Of a stretch of DNA of 64,000 nucleotides, positions 1 to 7,379 are shown one piece after another. Position 1 is the first letter of the stretch. Every line of letters begins with the position of its first letter. Source of the stretch: Sphingobacterium sp. B16(2022) (lineage in GTDB: Bacteria > Bacteroidota > Bacteroidia > Sphingobacteriales > Sphingobacteriaceae); contig NZ_JAAUVN010000003.1 of the NCBI RefSeq assembly GCF_012030425.1, positions 372,001 to 436,000 of the forward strand, read 5' to 3'. Under the pieces are notes generated by a model, which made no database searches, was not told the origin of the DNA, and saw nothing but the letters and a program-made list of their open reading frames with translations. The translations under genes and the position numbers were made by a program.

Positions 1-1838
1 AACGCCTTGCTGAAATCTTCACTGGTTTTTTCTTTAGTACCTAAGAATTCTAAATAATCTGCGGCAATACTTAATAACTTATTATTCCATTTCCCCATCT
101 CGTAACGATAAGTTAAACTAAACAATGCGTTATCTTTATTTTGCACTGCGATCACATCAAGACCTTTTAAGGTAGTCTTTTGTACATCTTTAGTATAATC
201 TAACCAGACAGGTGCAATTTTGCTTTCAGGCATTGCAGCAATAGTTTTTAGAAAAAGTGATTGATCGTCACGATTTACAACTACAGGCGTAATAGGAGGT
301 TTCTCTACTTTTACAATGCTATCGTCAATGCCCTTACGTTTATAGACCACTACATAATTATTATCATTCAGATATTTTGTAGCAAAATCCATAATATCTT
401 TCTTCGTGATTTTAGTTAAGTTATCTGAATAACTCAATTCTGTCGACCAATCAACTCCAGAAGTAAAGGCATCCATTAACTCCTCAGCACGATTACTATA
501 GCTTTCATTTCGTGAAATTTCTGATTTCTTTTCGTTATTTACAATGGAAGTAATCAGGTCGTCAGAAAAATCACCTTTACGCAGCTTATCCAATTCTCCT
601 AAAATCAAAGATTTCACATCATCTAAAGATTGACCTTGACTTGGATTAGCCTGCATGATCAACATCGAATAATCTTTTAATACATATGGAAAAGCCCCTG
701 CTCCCAATAACTTTTGAGATTTCACTAAATCTAAATCAATTAATCCAGCTGAACCATTTGTAAGCATATTTCCGAGCAAATTTAACATTTGAGCATCTTT
801 TGTAGATGCACCGGGGAAACGGAAACCTAAAAATAGAAATTCCGATTCTGGACCTTTAACCTCTCTTACAATTGGTTGTTTGATGTCTTTTTCAGCATCA
901 AAAGTATAGGCTGGAATTTCTTTCGGTTTCATATAACTGAACGCCTGATCGATTTTCTTTACTACTTCATTTGGATCAAAGTCACCAGACATAATTACCC
1001 CCATATTATTAGGGACATAATACGTATTAAAATATTCACGAATCGCTTTCAAAGACGGGTTCTTCAAATGTTCAACCGTACCGATAGTTGTCTGTTTTCC
1101 ATAATTATTATTTGGAAACATCGCCTCAAACATGGCTTCTACAGATTTACGTCCATCATTATCCAAACCTCTATTCTTCTCTTCGTAAACAGCTTCTAAT
1201 TCTGTATGAAACAATCTTAATATAGGATTACGAAAACGCTCTGCTTGTACAGCCAGAAACTTATCGATGACATTATTGGGAATATCCTCAGTATAGACAG
1301 TCTGTTCAAAAGAAGTGAAGGCATTTGTCCCTTCAGCCCCCATCTCACTCATCAATTTATCGTATTCATTAGCAATAGCATATTTTGCTGCCTCGCCAGA
1401 AACCTGATCGATCTGCTTATAAATTTCTTTACGCTTGGCTTCATCCTTAGTGGAGTTATACTGTTCATATAAACCATCGATCTGATCCAGTAATGGTTTT
1501 TCCTTTGCCCAATCTTTTGATCCAAACTTATCAGTCCCTTTAAAAAGCATGTGCTCTAAATAATGTGCTAAGCCTGTGTGATCTGAAGGATCAGTTTTAC
1601 TACCTGCTTTCGTTGCAATATAGGCCTGAATACGAGGTACCTTTTTAGAAGGGCTCAAAATAACTGTAAGACCGTTTTTTAATGTATAAAAACGCGAATT
1701 TGTAGGATCATTGGTTACGTAACGATACGTATACCCACCCTCGTTTGCTTCTTTCCAATCATACTTTTTCACCTGTGCAAAAATTGTTACGTGTGATAAG
1801 AACACAAAAGCTATTACCGAAATAGATTTTAAATTCAT
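1..1838 (-). CDS. M16 (insulinase-like) zinc peptidase, C-terminus beyond window
   Basis: The frame is open from an ATG at 1838 to the left edge, giving 612 residues of a longer protein. A signal peptide (about residues 1-21, ending IFAQ) points to the periplasm. The inverted zinc motif HYLEH lies at residues 92-96, with the two His as metal ligands and Glu95 as catalytic base. A later stretch reading AVYEEKNRG should supply the third ligand. This is the order of M16 peptidases, which in Bacteroidota are usually over 900 residues with a second inactive M16 domain; the missing part is outside the window. Substrate unknown. The downstream gene order cannot be seen. Confidence 0.9.
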   Translation of the reverse strand, partial: MNLKSISVIAFVFLSHVTIFAQVKKYDWKEANEGGYTYRYVTNDPTNSRFYTLKNGLTVILSPSKKVPRIQAYIATKAGSKTDPSDHTGLAHYLEHMLFKGTDKFGSKDWAKEKPLLDQIDGLYEQYNSTKDEAKRKEIYKQIDQVSGEAAKYAIANEYDKLMSEMGAEGTNAFTSFEQTVYTEDIPNNVIDKFLAVQAERFRNPILRLFHTELEAVYEEKNRGLDNDGRKSVEAMFEAMFPNNNYGKQTTIGTVEHLKNPSLKAIREYFNTYYVPNNMGVIMSGDFDPNEVVKKIDQAFSYMKPKEIPAYTFDAEKDIKQPIVREVKGPESEFLFLGFRFPGASTKDAQMLNLLGNMLTNGSAGLIDLDLVKSQKLLGAGAFPYVLKDYSMLIMQANPSQGQSLDDVKSLILGELDKLRKGDFSDDLITSIVNNEKKSEISRNESYSNRAEELMDAFTSGVDWSTELSYSDNLTKITKKDIMDFATKYLNDNNYVVVYKRKGIDDSIVKVEKPPITPVVVNRDDQSLFLKTIAAMPESKIAPVWLDYTKDVQKTTLKGLDVIAVQNKDNALFSLTYRYEMGKWNNKLLSIAADYLEFLGTKEKTSEDFSKA

Positions 1839-1960
1839 TTCTAATAAGTTTATATAATACAATCAAATATATAAATGTTTATATGAAAACTCATCGTGTT
1901 TGAACATCTTTAAAATGACAACACTACTATGAGGTAAATTTCAATTGCGAAAGCAATCAG
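1839..1960. other. AT-rich intergenic stretch upstream of the M16 gene
   Basis: This short stretch separates the M16 peptidase start from the tRNA/GIY-YIG cassette. I see no gene and no promoter with both boxes in it. Confidence 0.5.
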
Positions 1961-2007
1961 CTAGATCAATTTAGCTTCGATAAAATATAAAGGAAACATA
2001 AAAAGGA
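1961..2007 (-). pseudogene. Truncated 5' end of a second GIY-YIG gene
   Basis: Just downstream of the second terminator copy the minus strand reads ATGTTTCCTTTATATTTTAT, a close match to the first bases of the intact GIY-YIG gene (ATGTATTTCCTATATATTTT). The reading frame is then lost and reaches a stop within 12 codons. It is best explained as the start of another copy of the cassette, cut short. The end coordinate is approximate. Confidence 0.6.
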
Positions 2008-2104
2008 GTAAATAAAAAAAGCATCGATAAATCGATGCTTTGATGTGCAGAATACTGGGTTCGAACCAGTGACCACTCCCGATGTATCGGGATGATCTGA
2101 ACCA
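1985..2104 (-). repeat. Second copy of a 356-bp-offset tandem repeat (tRNA 3' part, terminator, GIY-YIG start)
   Basis: This block matches 2341-2460 base for base at a constant offset of 356, apart from scattered substitutions and a replaced anticodon arm. It holds the D-arm to acceptor part of tRNA-Val, the terminator hairpin and the first codons of GIY-YIG. The arrangement is what a cassette insertion that duplicates the 3' part of its target would leave. Confidence 0.8.
2008..2041 (-). terminator. Rho-independent terminator, second copy
   Basis: The arms AAAGCATCGAT and ATCGATGCTTT (2018-2041) are followed on the minus strand by a T-rich tract. The hairpin is identical to the one after the first tRNA-Val at 2374-2397. 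Confidence 0.8.
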
Positions 2105-2106
2105 GC
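2046..2106 (-). pseudogene. tRNA-Val-like fragment with replaced anticodon arm, abutting GIY-YIG
   Basis: On the minus strand this begins at GCTGGTTCAG (the D-arm of tRNA-Val) and runs through an intact T-arm (GGTTCGAACC) to a near-normal acceptor 3' strand (ATTCTGC instead of ATTCTCC). The 5' acceptor strand is absent; the stop codon of the GIY-YIG gene (2110-2112) takes its place. The anticodon arm has the right length, but its sequence is replaced by a hairpin TCCCGA-TACA-TCGGGA. It cannot be a working tRNA. It could be the scar or recognition region of the nuclease cassette. Confidence 0.8.
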
Positions 2107-2109
2107 GTA

Positions 2110-2355
2110 CTAGACACGAATCAATTCTTCGATTTTTAAACGGCTTTTCCAAGATTTAATAAGCGTTTCCCTAATCAAAGCATCATGCTTAGAGCCATAT
2201 TCTTCCTGGTATACAACCTCCCAATCCTGAGCTCTACCGGTAAAACCTTTTTTATAAACAGCGTTATGCCTGCGAAGTCGCCCCTCAACATCTGAAGAAA
2301 CACCGATATAATACCGGTCACAGCTTAACGAATATAAAATATATAGGAAATACAT
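2110..2355 (-). CDS. Small GIY-YIG nuclease embedded in the tRNA-Val cluster
   Basis: The protein has 81 residues, about the size of a single GIY-YIG domain. Family features are the N-terminal YIL (5-7) and YIG (16-18) strands, the Arg-rich helix GRLRRHN (25-31) with the catalytic Arg, and the downstream Glu63 in IRETLIKSW. There is no DNA-binding domain. GIY-YIG enzymes cut DNA and include homing endonucleases and repair nucleases. The gene starts 8 bases after the T tract of the tRNA terminator and its stop lies 3 bases before a tRNA D-arm sequence, so it is inserted within tRNA-derived sequence. No promoter is visible, so expression may depend on read-through from the tRNA transcript. The family call is firm; the homing role is an inference from position. 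Confidence 0.88.
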   Translation of the reverse strand: MYFLYILYSLSCDRYYIGVSSDVEGRLRRHNAVYKKGFTGRAQDWEVVYQEEYGSKHDALIRETLIKSWKSRLKIEELIRV

Positions 2356-2460
2356 AAAAAGGGGTAAATAAAAAAAGCATCGATAAATCGATGCTTTGAT
2401 GTGGAGAATACTGGGTTCGAACCAGTGACCCTCTGCTTGTAAGGCAGATGCTCTGAACCA
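2341..2460 (-). repeat. First copy of the 356-bp-offset tandem repeat
   Basis: This is the partner of 1985-2104. It covers most of the proximal intact tRNA-Val, its terminator and the first codons of the intact GIY-YIG gene. Confidence 0.8.
2364..2397 (-). terminator. Rho-independent terminator of the tRNA-Val cluster
   Basis: Perfect 11-bp arms (AAAGCATCGAT / ATCGATGCTTT) are followed on the minus strand by seven T. It lies 4 bases after the last tRNA and just before GIY-YIG. Confidence 0.88.
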
Positions 2461-2476
2461 GCTGAGCTAATTCTCC
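2402..2476 (-). tRNA. tRNA-Val(TAC), copy 1
   Basis: This is a 75-nt cloverleaf. The acceptor GGAGAAT pairs with ATTCTCC, the anticodon stem TCTGC/GCAGA encloses the loop CTTACAA with anticodon TAC (codon GUA), and the T-arm carries GGTTCGAACC. CCA is not encoded. It is identical to the two copies upstream. Confidence 0.96.
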
Positions 2477-2506
2477 TTTTTTCTTTCAATGAACCATCTC
2501 ATTTGT

Positions 2507-2560
2507 CAGTGACCACTCCCGATATATAGGGATGCTCTGAACCAGCTGAGCCAATTCACA
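2507..2560 (-). pseudogene. Chimeric tRNA-Val fragment carrying the cassette-type anticodon arm
   Basis: The minus strand starts with a mutated acceptor (GTGAATTG for GGAGAATTA), has a normal D-arm, then TCCCTA-TATA-TCGGGA in place of the Val anticodon arm, and breaks off after GGTCACTGAC before the T-loop. The flank on the 5' side (2561-2590) is the same spacer found between the intact tRNAs. It therefore looks like a former tRNA-Val gene overwritten by cassette sequence. Confidence 0.75.
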
Positions 2561-2590
2561 TTTAAGTATTTTGAAACACTTCTGTTTGTG

Positions 2591-2665
2591 TGGAGAATAC
2601 TGGGTTCGAACCAGTGACCCTCTGCTTGTAAGGCAGATGCTCTGAACCAGCTGAGCTAATTCTCC
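2591..2665 (-). tRNA. tRNA-Val(TAC), copy 2
   Basis: A 75-nt cloverleaf identical in sequence to copies 1 and 3, anticodon TAC in the loop CTTACAA. It lies 30 bp from copy 3. Confidence 0.96.
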
Positions 2666-2695
2666 ATTAAGTATTTTGAAACACTTCTGTTTGTG

Positions 2696-2770
2696 TGGAG
2701 AATACTGGGTTCGAACCAGTGACCCTCTGCTTGTAAGGCAGATGCTCTGAACCAGCTGAGCTAATTCTCC
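2696..2770 (-). tRNA. tRNA-Val(TAC), copy 3 (promoter-proximal)
   Basis: A 75-nt cloverleaf identical to copies 1 and 2. It is the first complete tRNA after the promoter at 2857-2886. CCA is not encoded. Confidence 0.96.
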
Positions 2771-2794
2771 ATTTTTTTTCAGACTTTCAATAAA

Positions 2795-2815
2795 TTAGCT
2801 GAGCTAATTCTCCGC
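2795..2815 (-). pseudogene. 5' fragment of tRNA-Val
   Basis: The minus strand carries GGAGAATTAGCTCAGCTAAT, whose first 16 bases are those of tRNA-Val; it then departs from tRNA sequence. It lies between the promoter and copy 3 and is probably a deletion remnant of a fourth tRNA. Confidence 0.6.
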
Positions 2816-2856
2816 TTTAGTTCTTGGTATATAATACCTTTCCCTAATTGCGTATG

Positions 2857-2886
2857 CAAATGTACTGCAAAATTTCGACTCTCAAA
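2857..2886 (-). promoter_or_regulatory. Bacteroidota-type promoter for the tRNA-Val cluster
   Basis: On the minus strand TTTG (2883-2886) is followed after 18 bases by TACATTTG (2857-2864), an exact match to TTTG-N(17-23)-TANNTTTG. Transcription should begin near 2850 and run through all three tRNAs. Confidence 0.75.
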
Positions 2887-2956
2887 ATTATTTCAAAAGT
2901 TTTTTACGCTTAAAAACGCAATCCACTAGAAGCCACGCATATAATTTTCAATATTT

Positions 2957-4945
2957 TTAGTCATAGAATTTCCAAGAAACACCAAATCTTATATTCGCAT
3001 CATTCATCGGATAACGACGAACAGTATAATAGCCTTTTGGCATGCCCAAATATTGGTTTACAAAATTACAACTGATAAAAAGTGTCACGCGTTGTATGTT
3101 TGCTGTAGCCCACGCATCAAATATAGGATAAGTCGAAAATTTAATCCCTGCATTATCATTATAAAACTGACTTGCATTAATTGAATAAGATGGTGTTGTA
3201 AACGGAGTGTTGAAACGTGCATCAACTCCAATGTTGAAATCAACCACCTTATAAAGCACATTGCTGTAATACAAACTATGCCAGGTATATATTTCAGGAG
3301 TTGCAAGTGTTTCCTGCTGATCTGTTTTTTGATATACAATTAAGTTATCCAAGGTAAATTTACTAAACTTGAACTTTTGTCCTACTGAAACCTTTAATAG
3401 ATTAACAGATCCTAATTGCGCCGGTTCAATTAATTTAGCCAGACGTGGATCATTTTGCGGATTATCAATCTCTTTAAAATAAAGATAGTTATCCATTAAA
3501 AAGTATTCAACCTTTCCATTGAACCCAATTTTTGGATTGCTATACTGAAAAGCTAGATTTTGTGTTTTTGTTTTATTAAGATCCCGCTCCCATTGATGGT
3601 ACGTATAATTCATTCGATTAAACACCATTTCTGGTGATTTATTCTGCGAATAAGCCGAAAGCGTAATTTTACCAACATTAGAACTTAATAAAAAGTCGGC
3701 TTTTGCTTCATAAAGATAATCACCAAAATTATGACCCATCACTATCTGATTGACTTTACCTGTCAGATTGACTCGATCTGAGAACTTATACCCCAGCTCC
3801 CCCTTTAGCATACCATTTTGATAAAATCTGTTATTGACACCACTATCGGAATACCAATACATATCATGTTGAAAAGCAACATTTAATTTCGCTTCATTTT
3901 TAAAAATAGATTTTCCCCTCAAGTAAAAGCTATATTCAAATTCATTTGAAATAGAAGTAATTTCCGTTGTATCCTGCGTTAATCTGGAAGAGCCATAGGG
4001 GAAAGCACCATTAGCATCGGTTTCATTTTTAAAAAAATTATATTTCTGAATCCGTACAGAACTATTATGTGCAACACTATTTGTAGGGTAAATCTGCATC
4101 GTAGACTTACCTGCATCAACGGTATCAAGATGACCAAGAAACATCGATTGACGAAGGAAGAATGAATTATCACGCCATTCATTTCGAGGTCTATTGTCTC
4201 CTTGCCCCTGTAATCTTACGGGGTAACGATCGGACGATTGTTTTTCTTTATCTTTGAATATATTATCTGATAAAATCGAACCATTCTCTGAAGCATCAAG
4301 TTTATTAAACACTAAATTTGTCAACAAATTATAGCGGTGATTTTCGGACTCGTACCAAGCAAATAAAGCCGATTTGATATCGGAATACTTCTGATTGGTA
4401 TAATATCCATCTGCTCTTGTTGCATGAAATTCTCCACCTATATTAAGTCTTGGATTTATATTTTGTGCAAGTCTAGCACGAAACACTTGATCATCAAAGA
4501 AAAAACCTACAGCATAAAGTTCCGAAAATCTAGCACGGGCCCTAAAATATTGAATAGAATCCGGTCTGTATAAGGTCCGCTCCAAGCTATGAAATCCACT
4601 TTGAAAACCTATCGTTTTACTAGGTTGAAATAATAGGTCACGCGTTGCCAAACCGTAGGAGCCTAAATTGATACTCGGATTCCCTGGTAAATTCTGTTTA
4701 TTGTAATATTGAAAATTACGATGTGATGTATCTATTTGAACGGTGTAGGTTCCTTTTTTCATCATATCCAATGTTGTATATCGAATATATTTAGCAGACA
4801 AAATAACAGAATCCTGTTTTGCATCCTCTTTTGCCCTAGCAGAATCTAAAGCACTACTCCATTCATCATTACTTTGTGCTTGAACTTGATTTACAAAACC
4901 AAGAATACAACAAAAAATCGCTAATAAGCGCAGGGTCACCTTCAT
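2957..4945 (-). CDS. Putative porin (outer-membrane beta-barrel, Porin_10-like)
   Basis: The 662-residue protein has a signal peptide ending VQAQ (about residue 23). It then shows alternating aromatic/polar beta-strand segments throughout and a C-terminus ending in an aromatic residue followed by Asp (WKFYD), as in outer-membrane barrels. It resembles the Bacteroidota putative porin family, whose substrate is unknown. It starts 28 bases after the purine nucleoside phosphorylase stop codon and is probably cotranscribed from that gene's promoter. Family assignment is from overall pattern; I cannot align it. Confidence 0.75.
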   Translation of the reverse strand: MKVTLRLLAIFCCILGFVNQVQAQSNDEWSSALDSARAKEDAKQDSVILSAKYIRYTTLDMMKKGTYTVQIDTSHRNFQYYNKQNLPGNPSINLGSYGLATRDLLFQPSKTIGFQSGFHSLERTLYRPDSIQYFRARARFSELYAVGFFFDDQVFRARLAQNINPRLNIGGEFHATRADGYYTNQKYSDIKSALFAWYESENHRYNLLTNLVFNKLDASENGSILSDNIFKDKEKQSSDRYPVRLQGQGDNRPRNEWRDNSFFLRQSMFLGHLDTVDAGKSTMQIYPTNSVAHNSSVRIQKYNFFKNETDANGAFPYGSSRLTQDTTEITSISNEFEYSFYLRGKSIFKNEAKLNVAFQHDMYWYSDSGVNNRFYQNGMLKGELGYKFSDRVNLTGKVNQIVMGHNFGDYLYEAKADFLLSSNVGKITLSAYSQNKSPEMVFNRMNYTYHQWERDLNKTKTQNLAFQYSNPKIGFNGKVEYFLMDNYLYFKEIDNPQNDPRLAKLIEPAQLGSVNLLKVSVGQKFKFSKFTLDNLIVYQKTDQQETLATPEIYTWHSLYYSNVLYKVVDFNIGVDARFNTPFTTPSYSINASQFYNDNAGIKFSTYPIFDAWATANIQRVTLFISCNFVNQYLGMPKGYYTVRRYPMNDANIRFGVSWKFYD

Positions 4946-4973
4946 TAATATTTGAACTAGTATTGTTTAAAAA

Positions 4974-5789
4974 CTATTGCAAAGCTATTAATTCTTTCAA
5001 AATTAACGTCATCTTTGGTTCAGCTTTTGCTGCTATATCTACGATATCCTGCAAAGAAACAGGTTGCAGATGATCATGAAAACCCTCATCAGTAATCACA
5101 GAGATCGCAAAAACAGGTATATCCATATGATTAGCGACAATAACTTCAGGCACAGTACTCATCCCTACAATATCACCACCAATCAATCTCATGTAACGAT
5201 ACTCGGCTTTAGTTTCCAAATTTGGTCCCGGGGCGGCTACATATACAACCTCATGCGCCCTAATTTCTTTGTGGACAGCAATGTCTAAACCTTGCTTTAC
5301 CATTTCACGGTTATAGGGTTGACTCATATCAGGAAAACGTGGACCGAATGCGGCTAAGTTTGAACCACGTAGCGGATTATCTGGCAACAAATTAATGTGA
5401 TCGGAAATAATACCCAAATCACCTTTAAGAATATTAGGGTTTAAAGATCCTGAGGCATTTGAAACAAAGAGCTTCTGAATGCCCAAGACTTTCATGATAC
5501 GGATTGGAAATGTAATTTCTTTCATATTGTAGCCTTCATAATAATGAAGTCTACCCTGCATCGCTACAACCCTACGACCATTCAGCGTACCGAATATCAA
5601 TTTACCGGAATGAAATTCAACTGTAGAAATGGGAAAGTTGGGGATATTGGAATACATCAATGAATACTGGACGTCGATCTCATCGACCAACTTACCCAAT
5701 CCAGTACCTAGTATTATTCCAAATTCAGGCTGAAAATCGCCTATTTTCTTGCGGATAAATCCAGCGGTTTCTTCTATCAATTGATACAT
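4974..5789 (-). CDS. Purine nucleoside phosphorylase (trimeric inosine/guanosine type)
   Basis: The enzyme cleaves purine nucleosides with phosphate to give a free base and ribose-1-phosphate in the cytoplasm. At 271 residues it has the usual length of the low-molecular-mass trimeric (PunA/XapA) class. Recognisable blocks are ILGTGLGKLVDEI (26-38) for phosphate binding, the HYYEGY stretch, FVSNASGSLNP and the C-terminal purine-pocket segment FAISVITDEGF. The Asn usually seen in VITNKA-type motifs is replaced here by VITDEG. It has its own promoter within an inverted repeat, separating it from the upstream symporter. Confidence 0.93.
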   Translation of the reverse strand: MYQLIEETAGFIRKKIGDFQPEFGIILGTGLGKLVDEIDVQYSLMYSNIPNFPISTVEFHSGKLIFGTLNGRRVVAMQGRLHYYEGYNMKEITFPIRIMKVLGIQKLFVSNASGSLNPNILKGDLGIISDHINLLPDNPLRGSNLAAFGPRFPDMSQPYNREMVKQGLDIAVHKEIRAHEVVYVAAPGPNLETKAEYRYMRLIGGDIVGMSTVPEVIVANHMDIPVFAISVITDEGFHDHLQPVSLQDIVDIAAKAEPKMTLILKELIALQ

Positions 5790-5840
5790 ACGTGCAAAAA
5801 AACTAATTTAATCAAACTTAACTTAATTTTTTTGCACGTA
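5789..5840. repeat. 14-bp perfect inverted repeat around the phosphorylase promoter
   Basis: TACGTGCAAAAAAA at 5789-5802 is exactly inverted as TTTTTTTGCACGTA at 5827-5840, with 24 bases between. The -7 box sits between the arms and one arm lies between the -33 and -7 boxes, so a protein bound to both arms could control the promoter. Confidence 0.8.
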
Positions 5841-5844
5841 CAAA
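5813..5844 (-). promoter_or_regulatory. Promoter of the phosphorylase-porin pair
   Basis: On the minus strand TTTG (5841-5844) and TAAGTTTG (5813-5820) are 20 bases apart, matching the Bacteroidota consensus. The start codon is 24 bases downstream of the -7 box, giving a leader of under 20 bases. Confidence 0.75.
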
Positions 5845-5858
5845 TCACTTAACTTTTT

Positions 5859-7349
5859 TTAATTATGTGAAAGCGCTCTATCGGAGGCTTTACCCGGAGA
5901 AGTTAAAATCAACAATAAGAATGTTATAAAACCATTGATAATGATCAAGTCTAAACCGATTACATACGGCGTATAAACTTCTATTACATAAGTTTTCAAA
6001 ATATACAAAATAGCTGGTGATATAACACAAATGAAAGGCACTAGTTTGTCTTTAACTGCGTATTTTGTAGCAATACCTACAACAAAGAGTCCCAACAATG
6101 GACCATATGTGTAACTTGCAGCTGTAAAGATTGCGTTTACGACCGAATCATCATTGATTAATTTGAATACTAAAATCACCAATAACATAACAATAGAAAA
6201 GCCAAAATGTACATAATTGCGTTGCTTAACCAATACAGGATCATTTGGATTCTCTTTTTTATTGAAATTTAGGAAATCAATACAATACGAAGTCGTCAAA
6301 GCAGTTAATGCTGAGTCAGTAGTTGCAAATGTAGCTGCCGTCAATCCCATCATAAAAATTATTGCCGGAAGAATAGCCAAATGATTTAAAGCAATTTCAG
6401 GATATAAATAATCACGAGTAGCGAGCTGACTGATATCAATTCCATTTTTCTCTGCATAGATATAGAGCAGTGCTCCAACTGCTAAAAAGAAAATATTGAT
6501 CACCACAAATACACTGGTAAAGGTAATCATATTCTTTTGAGCCTCTTTGATTGTTCCCATGGAGAGGTTCTTCTGCATCAGATCCTGGTCTAATCCTGTC
6601 ATGGCAATGGTTACAAAAATCCCCCCTAGAAATTGTTTCCAAAAATTAGCTTTGCTACCAACAAAATCATCCAAAAAGAATATTTTAGAATAGCTACTTT
6701 CTTTAACTGCTTCGAAAGTATCAACAATTCCAAAGTTTAGTCCTTTAGCCATAAAGTAGATGGAAAGAATAACCGCTGTTATCAAAAATGTTGTTTGCAG
6801 TGTATCTGTAACAATAATTGTCTTCAACCCGCCTTTATTTGTATAAAGCCAAATTAACAACAGACAGATGACAACTGTAACTACAAAAGGAATATTCCAA
6901 GCGTCAAAAATAAAATGTTGCAATACAATAGCAACCAAGTAAAGACGAAAGGCAGAACCAATCGTTCTTGAAATTAAAAAAATAGCTGCTCCTGTTTTAT
7001 AGGTTGTATGACCAAAACGTTCTTCTAAATAGGTGTAAATAGAAGTTAGGTTCATCCTATAATATAGCGGTAACAAGACATATGCGATGATAATAAAACC
7101 AACGGCATTTCCGAGTACAAACTGAAAGTAGCTAAATTCTGAAGCACCAACTGCTCCCGGTACTGAAATAAAAGTCACTCCTGACAATGCAGTACCAATC
7201 ATTCCAAAGGCAACCATATACCATTTCGAATTGCGATTAGCCACAAAAAAAGTGGAGTTATCTGATGATCCCTTTGAAGTAAAATGCGCTACGGCAAGTA
7301 AAACAGCAAAGTAGACCACCAAAAATGATAATAAAATTATTGGTGACAT
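5859..7349 (-). CDS. Sodium:solute symporter, candidate MurNAc/amino-sugar importer
   Basis: This 496-residue inner-membrane protein has about 13 hydrophobic segments and the length and pattern of the SSS family, including the N-terminal YFxANRNSKWYMVAFGMIGTALSGVTFIS-type region (written here only as a pattern) and the TTDSALTAL segment of the sodium-binding core. It starts 30 bases after murQ in the same direction. In Tannerella forsythia an SSS-family protein (MurT) next to murQ imports MurNAc, so a MurNAc or related sugar is the likely cargo here. The family is certain; the substrate rests on context. No sugar kinase gene follows it. Confidence 0.88.
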   Translation of the reverse strand: MSPIILLSFLVVYFAVLLAVAHFTSKGSSDNSTFFVANRNSKWYMVAFGMIGTALSGVTFISVPGAVGASEFSYFQFVLGNAVGFIIIAYVLLPLYYRMNLTSIYTYLEERFGHTTYKTGAAIFLISRTIGSAFRLYLVAIVLQHFIFDAWNIPFVVTVVICLLLIWLYTNKGGLKTIIVTDTLQTTFLITAVILSIYFMAKGLNFGIVDTFEAVKESSYSKIFFLDDFVGSKANFWKQFLGGIFVTIAMTGLDQDLMQKNLSMGTIKEAQKNMITFTSVFVVINIFFLAVGALLYIYAEKNGIDISQLATRDYLYPEIALNHLAILPAIIFMMGLTAATFATTDSALTALTTSYCIDFLNFNKKENPNDPVLVKQRNYVHFGFSIVMLLVILVFKLINDDSVVNAIFTAASYTYGPLLGLFVVGIATKYAVKDKLVPFICVISPAILYILKTYVIEVYTPYVIGLDLIIINGFITFLLLILTSPGKASDRALSHN

Positions 7350-7379
7350 AAGTTTGTTTTATAATAGGTGATTTAGTGT

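Larger units (their letters stand above)
2561..2770 (-). repeat. 105-bp tandem repeat: tRNA-Val plus 30-bp spacer
   Basis: Two tRNA-Val genes and their spacers (TTAAGTATTTTGAAACACTT...) repeat with a 105-bp period, and the spacer occurs a further time beside the chimeric fragment. Recent tandem duplication is the simple reading. Confidence 0.85.

Noticed and set aside
1961..2152. Open frame of 63 codons on the minus strand
   Set aside because: It runs through the end of the GIY-YIG gene, the tRNA-like fragment, the terminator and the truncated nuclease start, so it is read-through of known pieces and not a gene.
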